A DNA stretch of 64,000 nucleotides from Maritalea mobilis (GTDB lineage: Bacteria > Pseudomonadota > Alphaproteobacteria > Rhodobacterales > Rhodobacteraceae), in assembly GCF_019800885.1 (NCBI RefSeq), contig NZ_JAHVKE010000001.1, positions 682,001 through 746,000 on the forward strand. Reading direction: 5' to 3'. The translations under genes were made by a program, and so were the position numbers. Position 1 is the stretch's first letter. The number at the start of each line of letters is the position of its first letter. Of this stretch, positions 27,631 through 37,774 are shown in pieces. Below the pieces are notes generated by a model. It had not been told where the DNA came from. It was given only the letters and a program-made list of their open reading frames with translations, and searched no databases.

Positions 27631-29243
27631 GAGGCCGGCGCCCCGTCGCGCACGAGCTTCCACAGGATTGCATCCAGCAGCGCCTCGAAAGAGGCGTCGA
27701 CGATATTGGCGCTGACGCCCACGGTGGACCAGCGCCGCCCGGTCCCGTCCTCGCTGTCGATGACGACGCGGGTGACGGCCTCGGTCCCGCCCTGGGTGAT
27801 GCGCACCTTGAAGTCAACCAGCCGGATATCGTCGATATAGCCTTGATACGGCCCAAGGTCCTTGCCGAGCGCCTTGGCCAGCGCGTTCACCGGGCCACGG
27901 TCGCTGCCGCTTTCATCCATGGATTCCGAGACTGACAGCATCTTCTGATCGCTGATCTTCACCACGACCACCGCCTCGGACAGGCTGACCATCTGGTCAT
28001 ACTTGTTCTTCCGGCGTTCAACCGTCACGCGGTAGCGCTTCACCTCGAAGAAGCGCGGCATGATCCCGAGCGCGCGGCGCGCCAGCAGCTCGAAACTCGC
28101 CTGCGCGGTGTCGTAGGAATAGCCCTGGTCCTCGCGCGCCTTGATCTCGGTCAGGATCTTGGCCAGCGCGGGGTGGCCCTTGTCCACCTCGATCCCGGCT
28201 TCGGACAGGCGGCGGCGCAGGTTCGACTGGCCGGCCTGGTTCGACATCGGGATGATGCGCGCGTTCCCGACCAGCGCGGGGTCGATATGCTCGTAGGTCG
28301 AGGGGTTCTTGACGATGGCGCTCGCATGCAGCCCCGCCTTATGCGCAAAGGCCGACGACCCGACATAGGGCGCCTGCCGTGTCGGCACCCGGTTCAGGAT
28401 GTCGTCGAGCATGCGGCTGAGGCGGGTCAGATCCTTCAGCGCATCTTGCGTGATCCCGGTTTCGAACCGGCTGGCCCACGGCTCTTTCAGCAGCAGCGTC
28501 GGGATCAGCGTCGTCAGGTTGGCGTTGCCGCAGCGCTCACCCAGACCGTTCAGCGTGCCCTGGATCTGCCGTGCCCCGGCCTCGACCGCTGCAAGGCTGC
28601 CCGCCACGGCGGTTTCCGTGTCGTTATGGGTGTGGATGCCCAGCCGATCGCCCGGAATGCCCGCATCGATCACCTCGGCTACGATGCGCCCGATCTCGCC
28701 CGGCAGCGTGCCGCCATTGGTGTCGCACAGCACGATCCAGCGCGCGCCCGCCTCCAGCGCGGCGCGGCAACAGGACAGCGCGTAACCGGGGTTCGCCTTG
28801 TAGCCGTCGAAGAAATGCTCGGCATCGAACAGCGCCTCGCGCCCTTGGGCCACCAGATGAGCGACCGAGGCGCGGATATTTTCGAGGTTTTCGTCCAGCG
28901 TGATCCCAAGCGCCTCGGTGACGTGGAAATCATGCGTCTTGCCCACAAGGCAGACCGAGCCCGTACCCGCGTTTATCACCGCCGCCAGCACCTCGTCATT
29001 CTCGGCCGAGCGCCCGGCGCGCTTGGTCATGCCGAAAGCGGTGAGCGTGGCGCGGGTTTTCGGCGCGGCCTCGAAAAAGGCGCTGTCGGTGGGGTTGGCC
29101 CCGGGCCATCCGCCCTCGATATAGTCGATCCCGAGTGCGTCGAGCGCCTCGGCAATGCGCTGTTTCTCGGGGGTGGAGAACTGAACGCCCTGGGTCTGCT
29201 GCCCATCGCGCAGCGTCGTGTCATAGAGGTAGAGGCGATCCAT
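27627..29243 (-). CDS. cimA: (R)-citramalate synthase
   Basis: CimA (538 aa) condenses pyruvate and acetyl-CoA to citramalate, opening the threonine-independent route to isoleucine. The N-terminal HMGL-type barrel has YDTTLRDGQQTQGVQFS and metal-binding HTHNDTETAVA, and the C-terminal LeuA dimer domain (about residues 390-535) is present for allosteric control. Length and the lack of an isopropylmalate-synthase-specific N-terminus favour CimA over LeuA. It precedes the NDUFAF6-like gene with a 4-bp overlap. Confidence 0.9.
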   Translation of the reverse strand: MDRLYLYDTTLRDGQQTQGVQFSTPEKQRIAEALDALGIDYIEGGWPGANPTDSAFFEAAPKTRATLTAFGMTKRAGRSAENDEVLAAVINAGTGSVCLVGKTHDFHVTEALGITLDENLENIRASVAHLVAQGREALFDAEHFFDGYKANPGYALSCCRAALEAGARWIVLCDTNGGTLPGEIGRIVAEVIDAGIPGDRLGIHTHNDTETAVAGSLAAVEAGARQIQGTLNGLGERCGNANLTTLIPTLLLKEPWASRFETGITQDALKDLTRLSRMLDDILNRVPTRQAPYVGSSAFAHKAGLHASAIVKNPSTYEHIDPALVGNARIIPMSNQAGQSNLRRRLSEAGIEVDKGHPALAKILTEIKAREDQGYSYDTAQASFELLARRALGIMPRFFEVKRYRVTVERRKNKYDQMVSLSEAVVVVKISDQKMLSVSESMDESGSDRGPVNALAKALGKDLGPYQGYIDDIRLVDFKVRITQGGTEAVTRVVIDSEDGTGRRWSTVGVSANIVDASFEALLDAILWKLVRDGAPAS

Positions 29244-29259
29244 CAGCGCGACCCTCCGC

Positions 29260-29311
29260 AGGGCGGGACGTGTCCCGCGATCCCCCGGCGCAGCGGGACA
29301 CGTCCCGCCCT
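29260..29311. repeat. perfect 19-bp inverted repeat between cysS and cimA
   Basis: AGGGCGGGACGTGTCCCGC (29260-29278) and its exact reverse complement (29293-29311) flank a 14-nt loop. The transcript could form a very stable hairpin between the stop of cysS and the start of cimA. It has the look of a dispersed intergenic repeat and could limit read-through between the two genes. Confidence 0.8.
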
Positions 29312-29328
29312 ACGGCATGTCCTTCCGC

Positions 29329-30693
29329 TCACAGCACGCCCTCCAGCTTGGCCGCGTCGAAGCCCGGTCCGGGGACCAGCTCGACCCCGTCCTTGGACAT
29401 GCGCACCTCGACCCCCGCAGCGATCAGCGCCGCCTTGAGACGGTCCACTTCGGAGAAATCCTTGGTTTCCATCGCGGTGGTGCGGGCAGATGCCAAGCGT
29501 GTGGCGTGATTGGACAGGTCGACACCGCCACCAACCCATTGGCCCTGCTCATCGCCCAAAAGGCCCAGCAGACCGGCAGAGGCCTTGAGCGTTGCGGCAT
29601 CCCCCTCGCCGGCAAGTCGGTGCAGGACCGTGATGGCGCCAGCCGTGTTGAGATCATCGGCCAGTGCGGCCAGCACCTCGGGGTGCACCTCTCCGCCCTC
29701 TGCGCCGTCGACAAGACCGTGCCACTTGCGAAGGGTCTTCTCCGCCTCCTCCGCCTTCTTCGCCGTCCAGTCCATCGGCTTGGAGTAATGCGTCGACAGG
29801 AACACGAAGCGGATCACCTCGCCCGGCACGCCCTGTTCCAGCAATTCGTGGACGGTGAAGAAATTGCCCAGGGACTTGGACATCTTCTTCCCTTCGACCT
29901 GCAGCATCTCGTTATGCATCCAGACATTGGCGAAACCGCCCTCGGGATGGGCGCAGCAGCTTTGCGCGATCTCGTTCTCGTGGTGCGGGAACATCAGGTC
30001 GTTGCCGCCGCCATGGATGTCGAAGCTTTCCCCCAAGAGTTCGTAGCTCATGGCCGAGCATTCGATATGCCAGCCGGGTCGTCCACGACCCCAGGGGCTG
30101 TCCCAGCCGGGCAGATCGTCGGTGGAGGGTTTCCACAGCACGAAATCCATCGGGTCGCGCTTGTACGGGGCAACCTCGACCCGGGCACCGGCGATCATGT
30201 CCTCGACCGACCGGCCCGAGAGTTTGCCGTAATCCGGGTAACTCGCCACCGAGAAGAGGACATGCCCATCGGCGGCGTAAGCGTGGCCGCTGTCGATCAG
30301 GCCCTCGATCATCTCGATCATCTGGGCGATGTACTGGGTCGCGCGCGGCATCTTTGTCGGCTCCAACACACCAAGTGCGCCCATGTCCGACAGGTACCAG
30401 CCGATGGTTTCCTCGGTGATCTCGGAGATCGGGCGCCCGGTCTCTGCGGCGCGCGCGTTGATCTTGTCATCCACGTCGGTGAAGTTGCGCACATAGGTGA
30501 CGTGATCCGGGCCGTAGACATGGCGCATCAGACGAAACAGCACGTCGAAGACCACGGCGGGGCGCGCGTTGCCCAGATGCGCGCGCTCGTAAACGGTCGG
30601 GCCGCAGACATAGATCCGCACGTTCTCGGGGTCGATCGGGGTGAATGTCTCGACCTTGCGGGTCCTGGAATTTCGCAGCCGGATCTCGACCAT
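29329..30693 (-). CDS. cysS: cysteinyl-tRNA synthetase
   Basis: CysS (454 aa) charges tRNA-Cys. The class I HIGH-type motif is in [16 protein letters not shown], the zinc-binding Cys/His residues are in [11 protein letters not shown] and [11 protein letters not shown], and the KMSKS loop is in [13 protein letters not shown]. The ATG at 30693 is preferred because AGAAAGG is upstream; another in-frame ATG lies seven codons earlier. It is upstream of cimA on the same strand. Confidence 0.97.
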   Translation of the reverse strand: MVEIRLRNSRTRKVETFTPIDPENVRIYVCGPTVYERAHLGNARPAVVFDVLFRLMRHVYGPDHVTYVRNFTDVDDKINARAAETGRPISEITEETIGWYLSDMGALGVLEPTKMPRATQYIAQMIEMIEGLIDSGHAYAADGHVLFSVASYPDYGKLSGRSVEDMIAGARVEVAPYKRDPMDFVLWKPSTDDLPGWDSPWGRGRPGWHIECSAMSYELLGESFDIHGGGNDLMFPHHENEIAQSCCAHPEGGFANVWMHNEMLQVEGKKMSKSLGNFFTVHELLEQGVPGEVIRFVFLSTHYSKPMDWTAKKAEEAEKTLRKWHGLVDGAEGGEVHPEVLAALADDLNTAGAITVLHRLAGEGDAATLKASAGLLGLLGDEQGQWVGGGVDLSNHATRLASARTTAMETKDFSEVDRLKAALIAAGVEVRMSKDGVELVPGPGFDAAKLEGVL

Positions 30694-30927
30694 GTCTGGG
30701 GCCTTTCTTGTCATGCGCGCGAAAGCATCAGCGTCATGCGCCGGCGGGCGTAGCAGGTTCAAGATGGCATTGGAACCATGATGTGACCGACCCGCCGACG
30801 ACGTCAGCGGGGAATACAGATCTCGCGAATTGCGGCGGTCAGGTTCATGATCGGCATGCATACCGGGTTTTTCGAAATCCGCAAGGAATGGGTGTAAATC
30901 CGTTTCGATCCCCGTTATTTTCCCTTC

Positions 30928-31248
30928 ATGCGCGAACGTTTCGTCGACAACCATTGTCAGCGCCTGCCTGGCGCGGAGCGGACCGAACCCTTTGGCCCGG
31001 GCACCGTTGTCTGGAAGGTCGAAGGCCACATGTTCGCGGCCTATTCGATCGGCGGGCATGGCCTGTCCCTGCGGATGATGGACGCCAAGGCCACGACGCG
31101 CATGGTCGAGCAAGGACGCGCCGCGCCGCATTTCCTGGAAGACGAAGGCGGCTGGGTCCTTTTGCCGTGGGAGACTCATCCCGACGAATTGCGCGCGCAT
31201 CTGGAACTCAGTTACCGACTGGTCCTTTTCGACGGCAACCGCGCCTGA
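30928..31248 (+). CDS. MmcQ/YjbR family protein
   Basis: This 106-aa protein matches the MmcQ/YjbR family of small putative DNA-binding or CyaY-fold proteins. [17 protein letters not shown] and [25 protein letters not shown] are the conserved segments. It has no signal peptide or membrane helix. It stands alone between divergent cysS and an aminotransferase gene. Function is not established for the family. Confidence 0.75.
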   Translation: MRERFVDNHCQRLPGAERTEPFGPGTVVWKVEGHMFAAYSIGGHGLSLRMMDAKATTRMVEQGRAAPHFLEDEGGWVLLPWETHPDELRAHLELSYRLVLFDGNRA

Positions 31249-31315
31249 GCGGGGTTGCCCCCGTCCTGTCTCCGTGGCTAGGTCCGCGCGCCTGTCCTTG
31301 TATGCGGAGATCGCC

Positions 31316-32497
31316 ATGCCCCGTCCGTCCCTACAGATTTCCGGGCTGACCGGCTCAGGTGACGATGGCTGGTCGCTGTTCTACCGCGCCCGCGCGATGA
31401 AGGCCGCGGGCCAGCCGGTTCTGGAACTCACCATCGGTGAACATGACATCGGCACCGATCAGGCGATCCTCGATGAAATGCACCGCGCCGCGACGGCGGG
31501 CCATACCGGCTATGCCATGGTGCCGGGGATCCCGTCCCTGCGCCGTGCCGTGGCCGAGCGGATGAGTGCCGCCACCGGCCATCCTTATGACATCGAGAAC
31601 ATCCTGATCACACCGGGCGGTCAGGCGGGCCTTTTCGCGGCGCATCACGCGGCCTGCGATCCCGGCGACCGGGCTTTATTGATCGATCCCTACTACGCCA
31701 CCTATCCCGGAACGATCCGTGCCGTCGGGGCGATCCCGGTGCCGGTCGCCACCCTCCCCGAAGCCGGGTTCCAACCCGAGGAAGCCGCCCTCGCCGCCGC
31801 CGCGCCCGGCGCGAAAAGCCTGCTCATCAACTCGCCGAACAATCCCACGGGCGCGGTCTATGCGATGGAGACTATGCGCGGGATCGCACGGATGGCCGAG
31901 GCCCACGACCTCTGGGTGATCTCGGATGAGGTCTATGACAGCCAGGTCTGGGAGGGGCGCCATGTTCCCTTCGCCGCCCTGCCCGGGATGGCGGACCGCA
32001 CGCTGACCGTCGGATCGCTGTCGAAGAGCCACGCCATGACCGGCTCGCGCCTTGGCTGGATTGCCGCCCCGGCCGAGGTGATCGAGCGGCTGATCACGCT
32101 GGCGACCCACACCACCTATGGCGTGCCCGGATACATCCAGGAGGCGGGCCTGTTCGCCCTGACGCGCGGGCCCGAGGCAGAGGCCGCCGTCGCCGCGCCC
32201 TTCCTGCGGCGGCGCCAGATGGTGCTGGATCGATTGGACCGGCAGCAGGTGCTCTCCGCCGTGCCACCAAGCGGGGCGATGTATGTCATGCTGGACGTGC
32301 GCCGCACGGGCCTGAGCGGCGCGGCCTTCGCGGAGGCGCTGCTGGATGAATGCCTTGTCGCCGTGATGCCCGGCGAAAGCTTCGGAAACGCGGCGGCGGG
32401 CCATGTGCGCGTGGCCCTGACCCTGCCCGATGACCGCTTTGCCGAGGCGCTGGACCGGCTGTTTCAATTCGCAACGGCGCGGGCCTGCGCGGCGTGA
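31316..32497 (+). CDS. class I/II PLP aminotransferase, AruH-like
   Basis: This 393-aa fold-type I aminotransferase has the PLP lysine in [17 protein letters not shown], the cofactor Asp in [12 protein letters not shown], and [12 protein letters not shown]. The pattern around LPGMADRT, the [10 protein letters not shown] segment and [20 protein letters not shown] closely resembles arginine:pyruvate transaminase AruH, so an arginine or related amino-acid donor is plausible. Aspartate aminotransferase-type activity is the alternative. GGAG precedes the chosen ATG. Confidence 0.82.
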   Translation: MPRPSLQISGLTGSGDDGWSLFYRARAMKAAGQPVLELTIGEHDIGTDQAILDEMHRAATAGHTGYAMVPGIPSLRRAVAERMSAATGHPYDIENILITPGGQAGLFAAHHAACDPGDRALLIDPYYATYPGTIRAVGAIPVPVATLPEAGFQPEEAALAAAAPGAKSLLINSPNNPTGAVYAMETMRGIARMAEAHDLWVISDEVYDSQVWEGRHVPFAALPGMADRTLTVGSLSKSHAMTGSRLGWIAAPAEVIERLITLATHTTYGVPGYIQEAGLFALTRGPEAEAAVAAPFLRRRQMVLDRLDRQQVLSAVPPSGAMYVMLDVRRTGLSGAAFAEALLDECLVAVMPGESFGNAAAGHVRVALTLPDDRFAEALDRLFQFATARACAA

Positions 32498-32588
32498 TCG
32501 CATGCCGGCTGTAGCCGGTGGGACGATCTGCAAAGCCCCGAAGGAGGTCGTAGCCGCAGAGGCCTTGGACCTGGGACTGAGCCCTCAC

Positions 32589-32624
32589 AAAAAAAGGCCC
32601 GCCCCCGCTATGCGAGGGCGGACC
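32589..32624 (-). terminator. rho-independent terminator of the outer-membrane protein gene
   Basis: On the minus strand a GC-rich hairpin (32596-32624, GGTCCGCCCTCG paired with CGGGGGCGGGCC, loop within CATA) is followed by seven T residues. It lies 25 bp past the stop codon of the outer-membrane barrel gene. Confidence 0.85.
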
Positions 32625-32648
32625 TGCTTCAAAACGGCTTGCGTGAGA

Positions 32649-33254
32649 TCAGAAGCGCAGGGCCGCGTTGATGCCGAAGGTCGTGGCACCGGCATCGATG
32701 CCCGTCCCGTCGAAATCTTCGAACTCGTGGCGCAGCAGCTCGGCACCGACGGTGACGGTGTCGGTGACGGCGTAGTCCATGCCGACGCCGTAGTAGTAGC
32801 CGTCATCCTCGAACGTGCCGCCGCCGAGCGCGTCGATGGAGGCATAGGCCGCACCGGCGGTCGCGTAGATCAGCGCAGGGCCTGCATCGTAGCCAGCCTC
32901 GACACCGAGGCGATAGACGGACTCGAGCGTACCGACATTGTCGATGTCGATATCGGCGGCGTTCACGTCTAGCTCGGCGCCGAGAACGTAGCTGCCGAAG
33001 TCATAACGGTAGCCCGCGAAGACACCGCCAAGCATGCCGTTCTCTTCCTCGTCGAGGCCGGCGCCCTCGGCGTCGGCCATGCCGTATTCCAGCTGACCAC
33101 CGGCGTAGAAGCCAGTCCAATCGGCGCTGACCTGCGCAGGGGCCGGAGTTGGCACATAGGCGGGTTCCGGGGCGGGTTCGGCCATGCCACCCGCCAGCGC
33201 CGGGAGGGCGACGAGGCTCAGCGCGGCGATGCCTGCGGGAAGTGCGAATTTCAT
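32649..33254 (-). CDS. outer-membrane beta-barrel protein (OmpA/opacity-like)
   Basis: This 201-aa protein starts with a clear signal peptide (MKFALPAGIAALSLVALPALAGG) and then a Pro/Glu-rich linker and alternating beta strands typical of an 8-stranded barrel, with DWTGFYAGGQLEYGM at the start of the barrel. The C-terminus ends in an aromatic residue (INAALRF), the usual outer-membrane insertion signal. It lacks an OmpA peptidoglycan-binding domain. A strong terminator follows, suggesting a single-gene, well-expressed unit. Its role (structure, adhesion or small-solute passage) is unknown. Confidence 0.85.
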   Translation of the reverse strand: MKFALPAGIAALSLVALPALAGGMAEPAPEPAYVPTPAPAQVSADWTGFYAGGQLEYGMADAEGAGLDEEENGMLGGVFAGYRYDFGSYVLGAELDVNAADIDIDNVGTLESVYRLGVEAGYDAGPALIYATAGAAYASIDALGGGTFEDDGYYYGVGMDYAVTDTVTVGAELLRHEFEDFDGTGIDAGATTFGINAALRF

Positions 33255-33468
33255 TGTTTCGTCCTTTCATTTGCTCGAACGGTCCGTGCGCTGCCGGGGT
33301 GGCGGCGCAGGATGCATCACGCGATATGGGCATGGCATCAGAAGATGCCAATCACGGCTGCGTGTTCGGCAAGTCTTTGCTGAATAGGCAAAATTTCCCC
33401 GGCGTCATCCCGCTACATGACGCAAGGTCAGTAAGATTTTTCCGCTTGGGCAGGGAACAAAACCCGGT

Positions 33469-34107
33469 TCAGGCCAGCGCGGCGGCCTCTTGCGCCAGCC
33501 GCGTGATGCGGTCCCAGTCGCCCTGCGCCACGGCATCCTTGGGCGCCACCCAGGACCCGCCGGCGCACAGGACGTTGGGCAGGGACAGGTAGTCGCCCGC
33601 ATTGGCGATGGAAACACCACCGGTCGGACAGAAGGCGACTTGCGGGATCGGGCCGCCGATGGACTTGAGCGCGGGCGCACCGCCCGCCGCTTCCGCCGGG
33701 AAAAACTTGAGCATGTCATAGCCGCGCTCGAACAGCGCCATGACCTCGCTTGCCGTCGCAGCACCGGGCAACAGCGGCAGGTCCTCGGCGATGCACGCCT
33801 CGATCAGTCGGTCGGTCGCACCGGGCGAGACGCCGAATTTCGCCCCCGCCGCCTTGGCGTTGCGCACGTCCTCGGGCGTCAGCAAGGTGCCCGCGCCGAC
33901 CACGCCGCCCGGCACATCCGCCATCGCGCGGATCGCATCGAGCGCGGCGGGCGTGCGCAAGGTCACCTCCAGCGCGGGCAGACCGCCCGCCACGAGGGCC
34001 TCCGCCAGGGGGCGGGCATGGCTTGCGTCCTCGATCACCAGGACCGGGATGATCGGGGCAAGATGGGCAATGTCGCGCGCGATGCGGGACTGGTCGGCGG
34101 GGGTCAT
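33469..34107 (-). CDS. eda: 2-keto-3-deoxy-6-phosphogluconate aldolase
   Basis: Eda (212 aa) splits KDPG into pyruvate and glyceraldehyde-3-phosphate, the last Entner-Doudoroff step. The Schiff-base lysine is in MLKFFPAEAAGG, the catalytic Glu region is LPALEVTLRTPAAL, and GVVGAGTLLTPEDV and CPTGGVS are present. It lies 51 bp downstream of edd and is presumably co-transcribed under the edd operator. Confidence 0.95.
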   Translation of the reverse strand: MTPADQSRIARDIAHLAPIIPVLVIEDASHARPLAEALVAGGLPALEVTLRTPAALDAIRAMADVPGGVVGAGTLLTPEDVRNAKAAGAKFGVSPGATDRLIEACIAEDLPLLPGAATASEVMALFERGYDMLKFFPAEAAGGAPALKSIGGPIPQVAFCPTGGVSIANAGDYLSLPNVLCAGGSWVAPKDAVAQGDWDRITRLAQEAAALA

Positions 34108-34158
34108 CTCGTATCTCCTGATGCGGTCATCGGGTTGGCAAGGCGGGCTATGGGTGGC

Positions 34159-35964
34159 TCATACCACGACGCCCGCGCCTTCGGTTGCGGGGCCAGCGGT
34201 TTTGCGGAACACCTCGAACAACTCGCGACCGACGCCATGGGCATTGGCCGACAGGTCGGGCTGGGCCGAGGGGCGATCTGCAACGCCCTCGGTCAGCACT
34301 TCGAGCGTGCCCTTGGTCGCATCGACCCGGATCAGGTCGCCATCGGCCAGCTTGCCGATCATCCCGCCATCCAGCGCTTCGGGCGCGACATGGATCGCGG
34401 CGGGCACCTTGCCCGAGGCCCCCGACATGCGCCCGTCCGTGACCAGTGCCACCTTGTGGCCCCTGTCCTGCAACACGGCCAGCACCGGCGTCAGCGCGTG
34501 AAGCTCTGGCATGCCGTTCGATTTCGGCCCCTGGAAACGGACGACAACGACCACATCGCGGTTCAATTCCCCGGCGCGGAAGGCGGCCTTCACATCCTCC
34601 TGGTCATGGAAGATGGCCGCAGGCGCCTCGATCACGTGACGCTCAGGCGCAACGGCGGAGGCCTTCATCACCCCGCGCCCGAGATTGCCCGAGAGTTCGA
34701 CCAACCCACCCGTCGCCTGGAACGGGTCGCGTGCGGGACGCAGGATCTTGTCGTTCAGGCTTTCGCGCGCGCCATCCTCCCAGAACAAGGCGCCGTCCTT
34801 CAGCTTCGGCTCTTGCGTATAAAGGCCCAGACCCTTCCCCGCGACGGTCAGCGTGTCGTCATGCAGAAGGCCCGCCTCCAGCAGTTCGGCGATCATGTAT
34901 TGCAACCCGCCCGCCGCGTGGAAATGGTTCACGTCGGCCAGGCCATTGGGATAGACCCGCGCCATCAGCGGCGTGGCCGAGGAGATGTCCGAGAAATCGG
35001 CCGGATCGAGGATCACGCCCGCCGCCCGCGCCATGGCGACAAGGTGCAGGACGAGGTTCGTCGACCCGCCCGTGGCCATCAGCCCCACGATCCCGTTCAC
35101 GAAGGCCTTTTCATCTAGGATATCGCAAACCGGCGTATAGGCATTGCCCAGCCCGGTGATCGAGGCGGCCCGCTCGGCGGCGGCCTCGGTCAGCTTGTCG
35201 CGCAGATCGGTGTTCGGGTTCACGAAGCTGGCCCCGGGCAGGTGCAGACCCATGAACTCCATCAGCATCTGGTTCGAGTTCGCCGTGCCGTAGAAGGTGC
35301 AGGTGCCCGGCCCGTGATACGAGGCCATCTCGGCCTCCATCAGCTTGTCGCGCCCCACCTCTCCGGTGGCGAATTGCTGGCGGATGCGGGATTTCTCGTC
35401 ATTCGGCAGGCCGCTGGTCATGGGACCGGCGGGCACGAAGATGCCCGGAAGATAGCCGAAGGTCGCCGCCGCGATGATCAGCCCCGGCACGATCTTGTCA
35501 CAAACCCCGAGGTAGAGGACCGAGTCGAAGGTGTTGTGGGACAATGCCACGCCGGTTGCCAGCGCGATCACGTCGCGCGAGAACAGGCTCAACTCCATCC
35601 CCACCTGCCCTTGCGTGACGCCGTCGCACATGGCGGGCACACCGCCCGCGACCTGCGCCGTGGCACCGGCGCGGCGCGCGGCCTCCTTGATCCGGGCGGG
35701 AAAAGTCTCGAACGGCTGATGCGCCGAGAGCATGTCGTTATAGGCGGTGACGATCCCGATATTCGGCGCGCGGCCTTCGACCAGCGCGTCCTTGTCGCCG
35801 CCCATCGCGGCATAGGCGTGGGCCTGGTTGCCGCACGTCAGGTGCGCACGGCGCGGCCCGTCCTCGGCCAGTTTGCGCATCCGGTCGAGATAGGTGCCGC
35901 GCGGCCCGCGCGAGCGGTCGATGATACGCTCGGTGACGGCTGCGATCCGGTCGTCGAGTGGCAT
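34159..35964 (-). CDS. edd: 6-phosphogluconate dehydratase
   Basis: Edd (601 aa) dehydrates 6-phosphogluconate to KDPG and carries an iron-sulfur cluster. It belongs to the IlvD/Edd family, with [51 protein letters not shown] and [20 protein letters not shown]. Length (about 600 aa) and the [15 protein letters not shown] block favour Edd over dihydroxyacid dehydratase. GGAGGGA precedes the ATG. The zwf-type palindrome lies 41 bp upstream. Confidence 0.96.
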   Translation of the reverse strand: MPLDDRIAAVTERIIDRSRGPRGTYLDRMRKLAEDGPRRAHLTCGNQAHAYAAMGGDKDALVEGRAPNIGIVTAYNDMLSAHQPFETFPARIKEAARRAGATAQVAGGVPAMCDGVTQGQVGMELSLFSRDVIALATGVALSHNTFDSVLYLGVCDKIVPGLIIAAATFGYLPGIFVPAGPMTSGLPNDEKSRIRQQFATGEVGRDKLMEAEMASYHGPGTCTFYGTANSNQMLMEFMGLHLPGASFVNPNTDLRDKLTEAAAERAASITGLGNAYTPVCDILDEKAFVNGIVGLMATGGSTNLVLHLVAMARAAGVILDPADFSDISSATPLMARVYPNGLADVNHFHAAGGLQYMIAELLEAGLLHDDTLTVAGKGLGLYTQEPKLKDGALFWEDGARESLNDKILRPARDPFQATGGLVELSGNLGRGVMKASAVAPERHVIEAPAAIFHDQEDVKAAFRAGELNRDVVVVVRFQGPKSNGMPELHALTPVLAVLQDRGHKVALVTDGRMSGASGKVPAAIHVAPEALDGGMIGKLADGDLIRVDATKGTLEVLTEGVADRPSAQPDLSANAHGVGRELFEVFRKTAGPATEGAGVVV

Positions 35965-36004
35965 GACGCTTCCCTCCAGTCGGTGTCACCGGGAGAGATA
36001 ATCC

Positions 36005-36016
36005 GTTAGCGCTAAC
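36005..36016. promoter_or_regulatory. LacI-type operator at edd-eda
   Basis: GTTAGCGCTAAC, a perfect 12-bp palindrome, lies 41 bp before the edd start codon and is identical to the one at zwf (22264-22275). Confidence 0.75.
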
Positions 36017-36044
36017 AATTCCACCCCCGAATCGCGGGGCGCGT

Positions 36045-36806
36045 TCAGGCCGGCAGGCGAAGCCCCCCGTCAATGCGGATGGTCTCGCCATTCAAATAGG
36101 GCGACGCGATCAGGAAGGCGGCAAGCCGCGCGAATTCCTCGGGCTTGCCAAGGCGCTTGGGAAAGACCACGTCGCGCGCCAGTTCGGCCATCATCTCCTC
36201 GCCCAGGCTTTCGAGCATCGGCGTCAGGAACAGGCCCGGCGCAATGGCGTTGCAGCGGATGCCAAGGCTGGCAAGGTCGCGCGCGATGGGCAGGGTCATA
36301 CCGGCGATCCCGGCCTTCGAGGCGGTATAGGCCGCCTGCCCTTTCTGCCCCTCGAAGGCCGCGATGGAGGCCGTGTTGACGATCACACCGCGTTCGCCGT
36401 CTTCGTTCGGCGCGTTCCCGGCCATCTCGGCGGCAGCCAGCCGCGCGACGTTGAAGGAGCCGACAAGGTTGATGTCGATGGTCCGCTGGAACGCCGAGAG
36501 GTCGAACGGGCCGGATTTTCCGACGGTCTTGGCCCCGGTCACGATGCCCGCGCAGTTCACAACGGCATTGAGACCGCCCATGGCCTCTTTCGCGGCGGCA
36601 ATCCCCTTGGTCACGGCCTCTTCCGAAGTCACGTCGACCTCGTGAAAAGAGACGCCCGGCATCTCCTCGGCCAGTGCAGCCCCCGCATCGCCCCCGATAT
36701 CGAAAATCGCCACCTTGGCGCCCTGTTCGGCCAGATGCCGCACCGTTGCACCGCCCAAGCCGCGCGCCCCGCCTGTCACGATGGCCTTGACCGTTGAGAG
36801 TTCCAT
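36045..36806 (-). CDS. SDR-family 3-hydroxyacyl-CoA dehydrogenase (HSD10-like)
   Basis: This 253-aa short-chain dehydrogenase has the NAD-binding motif VTGGARGLGGATV and the catalytic Tyr/Lys in AAYTASKAGIAG, with Ser in NTASIAAFEGQ. The segments FEGQKGQAAYTASKAG, MTLPIARDLASLGI and IAPGLFLTPML are close to mitochondrial HSD17B10, a type II 3-hydroxyacyl-CoA dehydrogenase in branched fatty-acid and isoleucine breakdown. A palindrome (TGAACA-N2-TGTTCA) 23 bp upstream suggests TetR-type control. Another acyl-CoA or ketone substrate is possible. Confidence 0.85.
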   Translation of the reverse strand: MELSTVKAIVTGGARGLGGATVRHLAEQGAKVAIFDIGGDAGAALAEEMPGVSFHEVDVTSEEAVTKGIAAAKEAMGGLNAVVNCAGIVTGAKTVGKSGPFDLSAFQRTIDINLVGSFNVARLAAAEMAGNAPNEDGERGVIVNTASIAAFEGQKGQAAYTASKAGIAGMTLPIARDLASLGIRCNAIAPGLFLTPMLESLGEEMMAELARDVVFPKRLGKPEEFARLAAFLIASPYLNGETIRIDGGLRLPA

Positions 36807-36828
36807 GTCGCGCTCCTCCGCCGATTAA

Positions 36829-36842
36829 TGAACACTTGTTCA
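36829..36842. promoter_or_regulatory. possible TetR-type operator upstream of the HSD10-like gene
   Basis: TGAACACTTGTTCA is a 14-bp inverted repeat (TGAACA and TGTTCA, 2-bp centre) within an AT-rich patch, with additional TTAAT/ATTAA flanks. It lies 23 bp before the start codon. Confidence 0.5.
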
Positions 36843-36866
36843 ATTAACAGCGTCGGGGCGGCGGCG

Positions 36867-37742
36867 TCAATTTCCCACGCCCGCCCAGGCCTGCCGGATA
36901 CGCCACGCAAGATCGCGCGCCGACAGGGCCCGCGACCCGCCACCCGGCGTTGCCTCGACATAGCCGACCAGGCCAAAGGGAATATCCCCGGTCAGGGCGT
37001 TGGCAACGATCGCGTCGATCAGGATGGTTTCGCGCCCATAGGCGGTGCTGCGCGGCAGGTCGGCCGCCGGGTACATCAGCGAGATCAACTCGGCGCAGAA
37101 CAGTTGCGACGGGTCTGCCGAGTCGAAGCGCATATCGAAGGGCACGCCCATGCGGGCCAGGCCCCGGCGCAGGATCGCGGCGCGGTTCTGACCCTCGGGC
37201 CGCAGCAGCACGACCGCGTCGGTGTCCAGCACGATCTCGGGCGGGGCAAGCCGCACGCCGCCATCGACCGCTTCGAGAAAGATGCGACCCTCACGGATCT
37301 GATCGTGATACGGCGCAAGCTCCGGCATGTGCCACAGACCCGCCGCGCGCAATTGCGCCTCGGTGCCGATATGGATGGCGCCATGGGTGAATTGCCCCGG
37401 GATCAGGTGCCCCGACATGCGGTTTTCGGAATGCACGAAGATCACGTCCAAGGGCTGCAACGCCTCGAGGATAATCCCCGTCGCCTCGACCTGGCGCGTC
37501 ATCCGGCCCGGTCGCAACTGGATCTGCCCGAAATCGCGGAGCGTTTCGACATTGGCATCCGCGATCCGGATCACCCAGTCGGGATAGGTCTCGTCCGCCC
37601 GGCAACATCCCTCGACCAGGGCCGCCACCGGCTCGGGGCCGCGTGCGGGCAGATCGGGAATAGGCGGCGCACCGCAGGCCGTCAGGCCAGCGACCACGAC
37701 CGCACCGATCAGGCTTCGCAGGGCGAGAAGAAGCGTGCGCAT
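36867..37742 (-). CDS. lipoprotein with permuted NlpC/P60-like cysteine peptidase domain
   Basis: This 291-aa protein has a lipoprotein signal with lipobox LTAC (Cys at about residue 23), so it should be membrane-anchored on the periplasmic side. A His in PGQFTHGAIHIG precedes a Cys in SQLFCAELISLMYP, the order seen in circularly permuted NlpC/P60 (YiiX/YaeF-like) enzymes that cleave amide or ester bonds in cell-wall or lipid substrates. The start MRTLLLAL is chosen to give a normal signal. It lies between the SDR gene and the agl locus; no functional link is evident. Confidence 0.7.
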   Translation of the reverse strand: MRTLLLALRSLIGAVVVAGLTACGAPPIPDLPARGPEPVAALVEGCCRADETYPDWVIRIADANVETLRDFGQIQLRPGRMTRQVEATGIILEALQPLDVIFVHSENRMSGHLIPGQFTHGAIHIGTEAQLRAAGLWHMPELAPYHDQIREGRIFLEAVDGGVRLAPPEIVLDTDAVVLLRPEGQNRAAILRRGLARMGVPFDMRFDSADPSQLFCAELISLMYPAADLPRSTAYGRETILIDAIVANALTGDIPFGLVGYVEATPGGGSRALSARDLAWRIRQAWAGVGN

Positions 37743-37774
37743 GGCGCCGCATAACATGGGAACGGCCAACCCGC

